Positions 27,041 to 34,659 of a stretch of DNA of 64,000 bases are shown here, in pieces. The translations under genes were made by a program, and so were the position numbers. The DNA is from CAYXDR01 sp046498185 (GTDB taxonomy: Bacteria; Desulfobacterota; DSM-4660; Desulfatiglandales; Desulfatiglandaceae), in contig JAWOBE010000179.1 in the NCBI GenBank assembly GCA_046498185.1, forward strand, positions 62,001 to 126,000, read 5' to 3'. Under the pieces are notes generated by a model. That model was not told the DNA's origin and did no database searches. It saw only the letters and a list, made by a program, of their open reading frames with translations. Position 1 is the first letter of the stretch. The number at the start of each line of letters is the position of its first letter.

Positions 27041-27739
27041 ATGAAGATTCTAATTTTCGGCCCCAATGGAAGCGGTAAAGGGACACAAGGAACTGTGGTC
27101 AAGAACAGGTACGGAATTCCTCATATTGAAACCGGAGTTATTTTCCGCGAAAACATCTCAAAGGGCACCGATCTTGGAAAAGAGGCCAAAGATTATATCG
27201 ACCGTGGGGAACTCGTCCCCGACAGAATAACAATCCCGATGATCCTGGATCGCCTCGGACGAGAAGACTGCAAGGACGGATGGCTCCTGGACGGCTTCCC
27301 CCGGAACCTGGCTCAAGCCGAGGCCCTTGATGCTGAACTTGATGAAAAAGGAATGTCGGTGGACGTCGTAATCGAGATCGTCCTCGACCGCCAGACTGCA
27401 AAGAATCGAATAATGGGACGGCGACTGTGCGTAAACGACAATAATCACCCAAACAACGTGTTCATAGACGCAATCAAGCCGAAGGACGGAAAATGCCGGG
27501 TTTGCGGAGGAGAACTGAAAACCAGGTCCGACGACCAGGACGAGGCGGCGATCGACCAACGTCACGGTATATATTACGACACTGAAACCGGGACGATGGC
27601 CGCGGTGAATTATTTTAAAGATCGTTCCGCGCAAAACGGCGGAATCCCCGCAATCGTATCGGTGGATGGGAGTCCCGGTGTAAAGGAAGTCTCTTCGGAG
27701 CTCATTCAAAAGCTGGACGCGGTAGAAACTGGAAAATAA
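27041..27739 (+). CDS. adk: Adenylate kinase
   Basis: A 232-residue adenylate kinase: P-loop G-P-N-G-S-G-K-G-T near residue 7, D-G-F-P-R AMP site, and the LID arginine motif G-R-R. The LID is of the metal-binding type but altered: one early Cys (R-R-L-C-V-N-D) and a distal C-R-V-C pair, with the second early Cys replaced by Asp, and a longer intervening loop rich in Asn. It interconverts ATP, ADP and AMP. It lies 40 bases after the ApgM-like gene, with TAAAAAGGAG-type ribosome site (AAAAAGGAG). Confidence 0.93.
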   Translation: MKILIFGPNGSGKGTQGTVVKNRYGIPHIETGVIFRENISKGTDLGKEAKDYIDRGELVPDRITIPMILDRLGREDCKDGWLLDGFPRNLAQAEALDAELDEKGMSVDVVIEIVLDRQTAKNRIMGRRLCVNDNNHPNNVFIDAIKPKDGKCRVCGGELKTRSDDQDEAAIDQRHGIYYDTETGTMAAVNYFKDRSAQNGGIPAIVSVDGSPGVKEVSSELIQKLDAVETGK

Positions 27740-27820
27740 TTTTTTACCTCGCCGATGCTCATGTCTTTCTCTGGATGACAAAATAGAGTTTTTTTGAATT
27801 GTTACGCGGCAGTCAACGTT

Positions 27821-27845
27821 AAAAAAAGGGGAGCGCAAGCTCCCC
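27821..27845 (-). terminator. Intrinsic terminator for tRNA-His
   Basis: On the minus strand, GGGGAGC-TTGC-GCTCCCC is followed by seven Ts (complement of 27821-27827). It lies just 3' of the tRNA and is a textbook Rho-independent terminator. Confidence 0.88.
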
Positions 27846-27858
27846 TGGAAAAAGCATA

Positions 27859-27935
27859 TGGGGTGAGTGAAGGGACTCGAACCCTCGGCATCTGGGGCCA
27901 CAACCCAGTGCTCTACCAACTGAGCTACACCCACC
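27859..27935 (-). tRNA. tRNA-His (anticodon GTG)
   Basis: The minus strand folds as a full cloverleaf: acceptor GTGGGTG/CACTCAC with one G-U pair, D arm TAGCTCAGTTGGTAGAGC, anticodon stem CTGGG/CCCAG around TTGTGGC (anticodon GTG), T arm GAGGG-TTCGAGT-CCCTT. An extra 5' G (position -1), the hallmark of tRNA-His, and an encoded CCA are present. Confidence 0.97.
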
Positions 27936-28016
27936 ATATGCAGATATTGATAACACATTTTCAGGATTTTGCAACAATCTTTATATATCCCCTCTAATGC
28001 TATCTACGGGTTTCAG

Positions 28017-29438
28017 ATGATTTCGAACAAACAACTGATGTTTAGGAAAATTCCGGCCGTCGATAAACTCCTGTCTTCACACCGTATTATCGAAGCTTCC
28101 AGGAAATTGCCCAGGCGGCTGCTGCATGAATCGCTCGACGAAATTTTATCCGAACTGCGAACCGCCATTCGAACGGAAGACGACTTCGATCCGGCTCGTA
28201 TCGATCCGGAAGCGATAACGGCCGCAGCCGCAGCCAGGGCGGAAGCCCGGGCGGAAGCAAGCCTGCAGCCGGTCGTCAACGCGACCGGAGTGGTGATACA
28301 CACCAATCTGGGGAGATCACTGCTTTCGGAAAAAATCCTGGATAAATTCAAAGAGGTGGCGGCTCACTACACCAATCTCGAGTATAACCTCGACACCGGT
28401 AGGCGGGGCAGCAGGTATGTCCATGTCGAGGGCATACTGAAAGAATTGACCGGAGCCGAAGCCGCACTGGTAGTCAACAACAACGCCGCTGCGGTTTTCA
28501 TAGCGCTCGAGACACTTGCCAAGGGCCGGCAGGTGCTGGTTTCAAGGGGACAGCTGATCGAGATAGGTGGATCATTCCGGATCCCCGACGTTATGGCCAG
28601 AAGCGGCGCGGTGATGGTGGAAGTTGGCACCACCAACAAAACACATCTCAAAGATTATCAGGACGCGATCAATGCGGAGACCGCCCTGCTGCTTAAAGTT
28701 CATACGAGCAACTTTAAAGTTGTTGGCTTCACTGAGGAAGTGCCTCTATCCGAACTGGTAAAACTCGGGAAACAACACGACGTCCCGGTGATGGAAGACC
28801 TGGGAAGCGGCTGCCTGGTGGATTTGACCGCATACGGACTCTTAAAAGAACCCCCGGTCACTGAAGTCATCGCCCAAGGGGCCGACGTGGTCACCTTCAG
28901 TGGCGACAAGCTGCTCGGAGGTCCTCAGGCCGGTATCATTCTTGGCAAAAAAGACATCCTGGATCGCATCAAAAAAAATCCGATAAACAGGGCGGTTCGA
29001 ATTGACAAACTCACGCTGGTCGCTCTCGAAGAAACTCTCCGCCTCTATAGAGACGAACCCTCGGCAGTCAGAGAAATCCCGACATTAAAGATGCTTTTCG
29101 AACCTTACAGCGCGCTTGCCGAAAAAGCCTTAAAATTGACCGAATCGATTGGTGAAATTCCGACGGATAATTTCAAGCTCTCCCTTGTAGACGGGATGTC
29201 AAAACCAGGAGGTGGCTCTCTTCCTCAGGTCGAGCTTCCCAGCAGACTTATCTGTCTTGAGCCCAAGGCGATGTCCGCAACCGATATTGAAACCCGCCTC
29301 AGGGCAAATAATCCGCCTGTAATTTCCCGGGTCGAAAAAGATCACGTGCTGCTCGATGTACGCACACTCCAACATTCAGATGCGGCCATCATCATAAAAG
29401 CCGTCCGCAGACTTGCAAACGAGAATCACCCGCGATGA
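28017..29438 (+). CDS. selA: L-seryl-tRNA(Sec) selenium transferase (selenocysteine synthase)
   Basis: The 473-residue PLP enzyme converts Ser-tRNA(Sec) to Sec-tRNA(Sec). Family features: N-A-T-G-V-V-I-H-T-N-L-G-R-S near residue 87, E-Y-N-L-D-T-G-R-R-G-S-R, and the PLP lysine in S-G-D-K-L-L-G-G-P (Lys298). The start ATG 28017 is where family homology begins; the longer in-frame start at 27969 is less likely. It supports the Sec reading of mvhD and hdrA. selB, selC and selD are not in the window; HU follows on the opposite strand. Confidence 0.96.
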   Translation: MISNKQLMFRKIPAVDKLLSSHRIIEASRKLPRRLLHESLDEILSELRTAIRTEDDFDPARIDPEAITAAAAARAEARAEASLQPVVNATGVVIHTNLGRSLLSEKILDKFKEVAAHYTNLEYNLDTGRRGSRYVHVEGILKELTGAEAALVVNNNAAAVFIALETLAKGRQVLVSRGQLIEIGGSFRIPDVMARSGAVMVEVGTTNKTHLKDYQDAINAETALLLKVHTSNFKVVGFTEEVPLSELVKLGKQHDVPVMEDLGSGCLVDLTAYGLLKEPPVTEVIAQGADVVTFSGDKLLGGPQAGIILGKKDILDRIKKNPINRAVRIDKLTLVALEETLRLYRDEPSAVREIPTLKMLFEPYSALAEKALKLTESIGEIPTDNFKLSLVDGMSKPGGGSLPQVELPSRLICLEPKAMSATDIETRLRANNPPVISRVEKDHVLLDVRTLQHSDAAIIIKAVRRLANENHPR

Positions 29439-29453
29439 TTAATTATACAGGCG

Positions 29454-29496
29454 AAAAAAATGCCGCCGGGTAACTGAAATTGTCAACCCCGGCGGC
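29454..29496 (-). terminator. Intrinsic terminator of the HU gene
   Basis: On the minus strand GCCGCCGGGG (29487-29496) pairs with CCCGGCGGC (29462-29470) and is followed by A and seven Ts (complement of 29454-29460). It may also stop selA transcription from the other side. Confidence 0.8.
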
Positions 29497-29539
29497 GTCG
29501 GCGATGCCAGGGGCTTCGTCACAATCCCCAAAGCCTCGA

Positions 29540-29809
29540 TTAAAGTTTTTCCTTGAGTGCCTTGCCTGCACGGAAGCGCACCACTTTGCTGGCCTTTATT
29601 TTGATCGTTTCCCCTGTCTGGGGGTTCCGCCCCTTCCGTGCCTTTCGCTTGGAAACCACGAAGGATCCGAACCCGGCAATAGCCAGTTTGCCGTCTTTCT
29701 TGAGTGTCTTTTTGGCCACATCAACGAAAGCATTCAGAGCCTTTTCGGAATCCGCTTTCGTCAACCCGCTTGTCTGTGCAATTTCGGCTATCAATTCGGC
29801 TTTGGTCAT
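29540..29809 (-). CDS. hup: HU-family nucleoid DNA-binding protein
   Basis: An 89-residue HU/IHF-like protein: helical dimer part (M-T-K-A-E-L-I-A-E-I), F-G-S-F-V-V, and the DNA-bending arm G-R-N-P-Q-T-G-E-T-I-K-I. Length and arm match HU rather than IHF. A very strong ribosome site (AAAGGGGG) precedes the ATG. It compacts and bends DNA. It has its own promoter, a leader of about 150 bases with a hairpin, and its own terminator, so it is monocistronic. Confidence 0.96.
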   Translation of the reverse strand: MTKAELIAEIAQTSGLTKADSEKALNAFVDVAKKTLKKDGKLAIAGFGSFVVSKRKARKGRNPQTGETIKIKASKVVRFRAGKALKEKL

Positions 29810-29870
29810 GACGTCCCCCTTTAGCTAATATGGTTTTACTTCCCTATAGGCCGTCTCCGGGCCGCTTTCC

Positions 29871-29893
29871 AAAAACCGGCGCCCATCGCCGGC
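29871..29893 (-). promoter_or_regulatory. Terminator-like hairpin in the HU leader
   Basis: On the minus strand CCGGCG-ATGGG-CGCCGG is followed by five Ts, inside the untranslated leader of the HU gene, about 65 bases before its start. It has the form of an attenuator. Confidence 0.5.
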
Positions 29894-29969
29894 AAAAAGG
29901 CCAGCATCTTTCTCACCAAAGAAATGCGGCGGAAAACGGTTACCGGAATCTAAAAAGAGAAACAAAACT

Positions 29970-29998
29970 TATCTAGCATGACGATTTTACAATTTCAA
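29970..29998 (-). promoter_or_regulatory. Promoter of the HU gene
   Basis: On the minus strand TTGAAA (29998-29993), a 17-base spacer and TAGATA (29975-29970) form a sigma-70-type promoter about 160 bases before the HU start. Confidence 0.5.
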
Positions 29999-30081
29999 TA
30001 AAAAATAAACCTCTACCGCCGCATTGGTGCAGATTTCCTGCTCGCGTGGGCCTTTTTATATGCTTATTTTATCATGGCACG

Positions 30082-30110
30082 TTGACAAAACCTTGTCCAG
30101 GCAGTACTTT
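30082..30110 (+). promoter_or_regulatory. Promoter of the gmhA operon
   Basis: TTGACA (30082-30087), a 17-base spacer and TACTTT (30105-30110), about 45 bases before gmhA. The first 14 bases are identical to the trxA promoter. Confidence 0.6.
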
Positions 30111-30154
30111 TTTAATTCAAGACTTCATTTTTCGGAGACAAAACAAAAATCCTA

Positions 30155-30760
30155 ATGGAAAAAATAATCGAAAAAATATTTGAGGACAGCATCCGCTTGA
30201 AACAGGTTTTTCTACGGGATAACACCGCAAAGATGGTCAAGCTGGCTGAAAAAGTGGCATCAGCGTTCGCCGGAGACCGCAAGTTGATGATCTGCGGCAA
30301 CGGGGGCAGCGCCGCGGACAGCCAGCATATAGCAGCCGAGTTCATCAACCGGTATAGGATAGAACGGCCTCCCCTGCCGGCGATGGCATTGACTACCGAT
30401 ACATCGGTTATTACTTCCATCGGGAATGACTATTCGTTCGTTTCTGTTTTCTCCAAACAGGTAAAAGCTCTTGGAATTGAAGGTGACGTTCTGCTTGCCT
30501 TGAGTACGAGTGGCAGCTCGGAAAACGTTCACCAGGCTGTTTTGGACGCAAGAGCGCTTGGGCTTTATACCGCTGCCTTTCTCGGCGGAGGCGGAGGCAG
30601 CATCGCCGATGTGGTGGATTTGGCGGTTGTGGTAAAAAGCAAAGACACGCCCAGGATACAGGAAGTACACATCACGGCCGGGCACGCATTGTGCCACCTG
30701 GTCGACCACCTTCTTTTCAGTGAACCTGGACTGGACTATATAAACGATTTAGACCAATGA
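30155..30760 (+). CDS. gmhA: Sedoheptulose-7-phosphate isomerase (phosphoheptose isomerase)
   Basis: A 201-residue SIS-domain enzyme that makes D-glycero-D-manno-heptose 7-phosphate for the LPS inner core. Motifs: C-G-N-G-G-S-A-A-D-S-Q-H near residue 47, L-S-T-S-G-S-S-E-N and the C-terminal E-V-H-I-T-A-G-H (metal and catalytic His/Glu region). It indicates a heptose-containing LPS and hence an outer membrane. Its stop overlaps the next start as ATGA. Confidence 0.94.
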   Translation: MEKIIEKIFEDSIRLKQVFLRDNTAKMVKLAEKVASAFAGDRKLMICGNGGSAADSQHIAAEFINRYRIERPPLPAMALTTDTSVITSIGNDYSFVSVFSKQVKALGIEGDVLLALSTSGSSENVHQAVLDARALGLYTAAFLGGGGGSIADVVDLAVVVKSKDTPRIQEVHITAGHALCHLVDHLLFSEPGLDYINDLDQ

Positions 30761-31713
30761 CGGAAATAAATCCTATATCCTTCAACGGCGTCAAATGCCA
30801 CCACATTCATGAGCGAAAAAGCACCGTCAACATAAAGCATTTTGGGAAACCGTGGCAGGTGGGCGAAAGTTTTTTCAGGTGGCTTGAATTTCTGCCCCGG
30901 ATTCTGGGCTCCGGCGATTTTATTGAAGTCGCCGAAAGGGTGAGCGATGCCGCCGCGAACGGAAAAACCGTTCTTCTTGGGATGGGTGCGCATCCCGTCA
31001 AAGTCGGGATAAGCCCGGTTATCATAGAGCTGATGCGACGGAAGATACTGAGTGGAATCGCGATGAACGGTGCATGTGCAATACATGATACCGAAATTGC
31101 CATGGTCGGCTGCACTTCCGAAGACGTCGCGGCATCCCTTGATTCCGGCGATTTCGGCATGGCCGAGGAAACCGGGGCGTTTATCAATGAAGCTATTTCC
31201 CGTGCTGCCCGGACAAACCGCGGCCTAGGTGCTTCACTGGGTGAAATGCTTTCATCCGAAGGCTTCCCCTATAATCGATCGAGCATCCTGGCATCCGCGC
31301 ACGAGATGGGTTTACCGGTTACGATTCATGTGGCGATCGGCACAGATATCATCCACATGCATCCGTCCGCCGACGGCGCGGCTACCGGCGCCGCCTCCCA
31401 CCTGGATTTCAGGCGTTTCGCCGCAGAGGTTTCGACCCTCGAGCACGGAGTTTTCATCAACCTGGGATCCGCTGTGATCATGCCCGAAGTTTTTCTGAAA
31501 GCTTTAAGCGTGGTTAGAAATCTTGGGCATGAGGTTACCGACATGACCACCGTCAACATGGATTTCATTAAGCAATACAGGCCGCTTACAAACGTTGTAA
31601 ATCGGCCCACTCAACATGGCGGCAAAGGTTACAACCTGGTGGGCCATCATGAAATTATGTTTCCGCTGCTTGCTGCGGCGGTTATGGAATTTCTCGAACA
31701 ACGAAGGAGATAA
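30757..31713 (+). CDS. Conserved protein of unknown function coupled to gmhA
   Basis: A 318-residue soluble protein, translationally coupled to gmhA by a 4-base overlap. It has conserved-looking Gly/His-rich blocks: G-M-G-A-H-P-V-K-V-G near residue 75, A-M-N-G-A-C-A-I-H-D-T-E, F-G-M-A-E-E-T, and H-V-A-I-G-T-D-I-I-H-M-H-P near residue 190. Two Asp/His clusters suggest a metal or nucleotide site. The pattern of Gly-rich strands vaguely recalls NAD-binding folds such as the deoxyhypusine-synthase type, but I cannot assign it. There are no membrane segments. The link with gmhA hints at heptose or sugar-phosphate metabolism, which is inference. Confidence 0.8.
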   Translation: MTEINPISFNGVKCHHIHERKSTVNIKHFGKPWQVGESFFRWLEFLPRILGSGDFIEVAERVSDAAANGKTVLLGMGAHPVKVGISPVIIELMRRKILSGIAMNGACAIHDTEIAMVGCTSEDVAASLDSGDFGMAEETGAFINEAISRAARTNRGLGASLGEMLSSEGFPYNRSSILASAHEMGLPVTIHVAIGTDIIHMHPSADGAATGAASHLDFRRFAAEVSTLEHGVFINLGSAVIMPEVFLKALSVVRNLGHEVTDMTTVNMDFIKQYRPLTNVVNRPTQHGGKGYNLVGHHEIMFPLLAAAVMEFLEQRRR

Positions 31714-31719
31714 AACAAT

Positions 31720-31938
31720 ATGCCTCTTTATGAATATAAATGTACAAAATGCAATGAGCAATTTGAAGTACTGCTTCTAAAACAGGATGAAACTGTAACC
31801 TGCCCCCGCTGTAAAGCCGGAGACGTTGAGAAGTTGATGTCTTCATGCGCGGTCAAAAGCGGTGGAAATTTCGCTCCCGCCACCGGTTCATCCGGCTGCA
31901 CCTCCTGCAGCGGCGGCAATTGCAGCACCTGTCATTAA
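31720..31938 (+). CDS. FmdB-family zinc-ribbon protein
   Basis: A 72-residue protein opening M-P-L-Y-E-Y-K-C-T-K-C, the FmdB signature, with a second pair C-P-R-C 20-odd residues later forming a zinc ribbon. The tail is Gly/Ser/Cys-rich and ends with several further Cys. A strong ribosome site (AAGGAG) precedes it. FmdB proteins are putative regulators; the function is unproven. It sits 6 bases after the preceding gene. Confidence 0.9.
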   Translation: MPLYEYKCTKCNEQFEVLLLKQDETVTCPRCKAGDVEKLMSSCAVKSGGNFAPATGSSGCTSCSGGNCSTCH

Positions 31939-31983
31939 AACCGGCTTCGGAGGATATTATTCTTCGATGCTCCGTTTTTCGAG

Positions 31984-32484
31984 ATGCCTGTGTTCAGAGT
32001 TGGATTCGGATATGATGTCCACAAGTTGATCTCCGGCAGGCCCCTGATACTGGGAGGGGTCACAATACCCCACAACGCCGGCCTGGAGGGCCATTCGGAC
32101 GCCGACGTTCTCACCCACGCTGTGATTGATGCACTTTTCGGTGCCCTTGCACTAGGGGATATCGGCAGCCATTTCCCGGACACAGATCCTACCTACAAAG
32201 GCTGCAGCAGCATCGGACTGCTCGAAACAGCTGCAGGCATGCTCCGCCGGCGTGGATGGTATGTCAACAATCTGGACACAACGATATGCGCCCAGGCTCC
32301 GAAAGTAGTTCCTTTCATTTTTCGGATGCGGCGCAATCTGGCCGACGCGATGGACGTGGAGCCCGGACGTATAAGCGTAAAAGCCACGACCACCGAAAGT
32401 CTAGGTTTCGTCGGGCGTATTGAAGGGATAGCCTCATATGCGGTAGTTTCAGTGATCAACCCCAGTCCGAACGGAGTGGCCTGA
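31984..32484 (+). CDS. ispF: 2-C-methyl-D-erythritol 2,4-cyclodiphosphate synthase
   Basis: The 166-residue enzyme of the MEP isoprenoid pathway. Metal site G-Y-D-V-H near residue 9, G-H-S-D-A-D-V-L-T-H with the second metal His, D-I-G-S-H-F-P-D-T-D and the C-terminal K-A-T-T-T-E-S-L-G-F. Full length. uvrB begins 4 bases after its stop, so the two are coupled. Confidence 0.96.
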   Translation: MPVFRVGFGYDVHKLISGRPLILGGVTIPHNAGLEGHSDADVLTHAVIDALFGALALGDIGSHFPDTDPTYKGCSSIGLLETAAGMLRRRGWYVNNLDTTICAQAPKVVPFIFRMRRNLADAMDVEPGRISVKATTTESLGFVGRIEGIASYAVVSVINPSPNGVA

Positions 32485-32488
32485 AGAC

Positions 32489-34501
32489 ATGCCCCCAGAG
32501 CCCCCGGTTTTTAACCTGGTTTCGGACTTTTCGTTGTGCGGTGACCAACCAGCCGCGGTCGAAACACTTGCGGGAAGTATATCCGGAGGAAACGCCCACC
32601 AAGTGCTGCTAGGGGTGACCGGGTCGGGAAAAACCTTCACCATGGCCCATATAATCGCCAGGGTCCGGAAGCCTACGTTGGTCATAGCTCCGAACAAAAC
32701 CCTGGCGGCACAGCTTTTTGGAGAATTAAGGAGGTTTTTCCCTGCGAACGCCGTAGAATATTTCGTAAGTTACTATGATTATTATCAGCCGGAAGCCTAT
32801 ATCCCCCAATCCGATACGTACATTCAAAAGGACGCCTCCATAAACGAACGCATAGACAAGATGCGCCACGCGGCCACACGCGCCCTGTTGGACAGAGATG
32901 ACGTGATAATCGTAGCCAGCGTTTCGTGCATCTACGGACTGGGTTCACCCGAAATTTACCATGACATGCTTCTTTATGTGGAACAGGGCGCGGAGATTGC
33001 CAGAGACGACGTAATCGCAAAGCTCGTCGATATCCAATATGAACGAGGAGAAATGGACTTTTACCGTGGCAGGTTCCGGGTCCGCGGCGATGTCCTGGAC
33101 ATATATCCAGCCCACGAAGAGGACAAGGCGGTCCGTATCGGTTTTTTTGGAGACCGGATCGAATCGATACATGAAATAGATCCGCTTACCGGCAGAACAA
33201 TTAGAGAGCTCGGCCGTATTGCAGTATACCCTGCAAGCCATTACGTGACCACCACCGAGGTCCGGGAAAAAGCCGTGGAAGCTATTCGCGAAGAACTTAC
33301 CGGCAGGCTCGATAAATTGAGGTCTCGGGGTATGTTGATGGAGGCCCAGCGACTGGAGGAGCGGACCTTGTTCGACCTGGAGATGATGGTCGAGATGGGT
33401 TATTGTCACGGAATCGAAAATTATTCCAGGCATCTCACCGGCCGACCGGAGGGTGCGCCTCCACCGACGCTTCTCGACTATTTCCCCAATGATTTTATGG
33501 TAATAATTGATGAGAGCCATATAACGGTACCCCAAATCTTCGGCATGTACCGCGGTGACCGTTCCAGGAAAGAAACTCTCGTAGAGCATGGCTTCCGCCT
33601 CCCCTCTGCGCTGGACAACCGGCCGTTGACATTCGAAGAGTTTATGGAGACAGTCCCCCGGGTTCTGTATGTGTCGGCGACTCCCGGTCCCTATGAACTG
33701 TCTCGGCAGACGGTGCTGGCCGAACAAATCATCAGGCCGACCGGTTTGATGGATCCGGAGATACTGGTGAGGCCTGCAGTAACACAGGTGGACGACCTTC
33801 TGGGCCTGGTCAGGGAACGTGTGGAACGTAACGAACGGGTGCTGGTGACAACGCTTACGAAAGCGAGCGCCGAAGACCTTACCGAGTATTACAGCGGCCT
33901 GGGTGTCAGGGTCAGATATCTTCACTCGGACATAAAAACCATTGAACGCATGGAAATCTTGAGAGATCTCAGGCTCGGGGTATTCGACGTGCTGGTGGGC
34001 ATCAATCTACTTCGCGAAGGACTTGATTTGCCGGAAGTCTCACTGGTGGCGATACTGGATGCCGACAAAGAGGGATTCCTCCGTTCCGAGAGATCCCTGA
34101 TACAGACATGCGGCCGGGCTGCCAGGAACATTAACGGCACCGTCGTACTTTATGCGGACCGGATAACCGGTTCGATGGCCGCTGCGATAGAGGAAAGCAA
34201 CAGGCGTCGAAGCATACAGAGTGAATACAACCGTAAACACGGGATTACTCCGGCGACGATAATCAAAAACATCGAAGACGATTTCGGCGCACTATATGAG
34301 GCTGATTATGTAAAAGCTCCGGCTGCAGCGGAAACGGCGGCCCGCTATTCTTCGCTCGAAGATCTGGATGCGGAGCTCGCAGCACTCATAATTCGAATGA
34401 AGGAGGCCGCCTCGCATCTGGCCTTCGAGGAAGCCGCTGTTTTAAGGGACAGGATACGGGAAATCGAGAAGCAACGCTTTGAAATAGTGACGCTGTCATA
34501 A
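32489..34501 (+). CDS. uvrB: Excinuclease ABC subunit B
   Basis: The 670-residue nucleotide-excision repair helicase. Walker A G-V-T-G-S-G-K-T near residue 42, the beta-hairpin Y-Y-D-Y-Y-Q-P-E-A-Y near 95, D-E-S-H, S-A-T-P-G-P-Y-E-L and Q-T-C-G-R-A-A-R-N helicase motifs, and a C-terminal UVR motif (L-I-R-M-K-E-A-A near 635) for UvrC contact. Complete and typical. Confidence 0.97.
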   Translation: MPPEPPVFNLVSDFSLCGDQPAAVETLAGSISGGNAHQVLLGVTGSGKTFTMAHIIARVRKPTLVIAPNKTLAAQLFGELRRFFPANAVEYFVSYYDYYQPEAYIPQSDTYIQKDASINERIDKMRHAATRALLDRDDVIIVASVSCIYGLGSPEIYHDMLLYVEQGAEIARDDVIAKLVDIQYERGEMDFYRGRFRVRGDVLDIYPAHEEDKAVRIGFFGDRIESIHEIDPLTGRTIRELGRIAVYPASHYVTTTEVREKAVEAIREELTGRLDKLRSRGMLMEAQRLEERTLFDLEMMVEMGYCHGIENYSRHLTGRPEGAPPPTLLDYFPNDFMVIIDESHITVPQIFGMYRGDRSRKETLVEHGFRLPSALDNRPLTFEEFMETVPRVLYVSATPGPYELSRQTVLAEQIIRPTGLMDPEILVRPAVTQVDDLLGLVRERVERNERVLVTTLTKASAEDLTEYYSGLGVRVRYLHSDIKTIERMEILRDLRLGVFDVLVGINLLREGLDLPEVSLVAILDADKEGFLRSERSLIQTCGRAARNINGTVVLYADRITGSMAAAIEESNRRRSIQSEYNRKHGITPATIIKNIEDDFGALYEADYVKAPAAAETAARYSSLEDLDAELAALIIRMKEAASHLAFEEAAVLRDRIREIEKQRFEIVTLS

Positions 34502-34535
34502 GCCCGGCCGGTCCCCTTCCAGGTAGTATTTTGAC

Positions 34536-34565
34536 TTGACAACCGTATGTATTGTTGGATATAGT
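34536..34565 (+). promoter_or_regulatory. Promoter of the FAD-oxidoreductase/HgdB-like block
   Basis: TTGACA (34536-34541), an 18-base spacer and TATAGT (34560-34565), about 95 bases upstream of the FAD/CCG gene. Downstream, TAGCTAAATA (34573-34582) is shared with the trxA leader. Confidence 0.6.
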
Positions 34566-34659
34566 CACTTTGTAGCTAAATAGTAGCCACTCTATTTTGT
34601 CAACCATTCCCCGATTTGTATTGCCCCTGAGAGCCCTAACCAGCAAAGGAGGCCTCTTG

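Noticed and set aside
32945..33925. 326-residue open frame on the minus strand
   Set aside because: Fully antisense to uvrB, whose motifs are complete.
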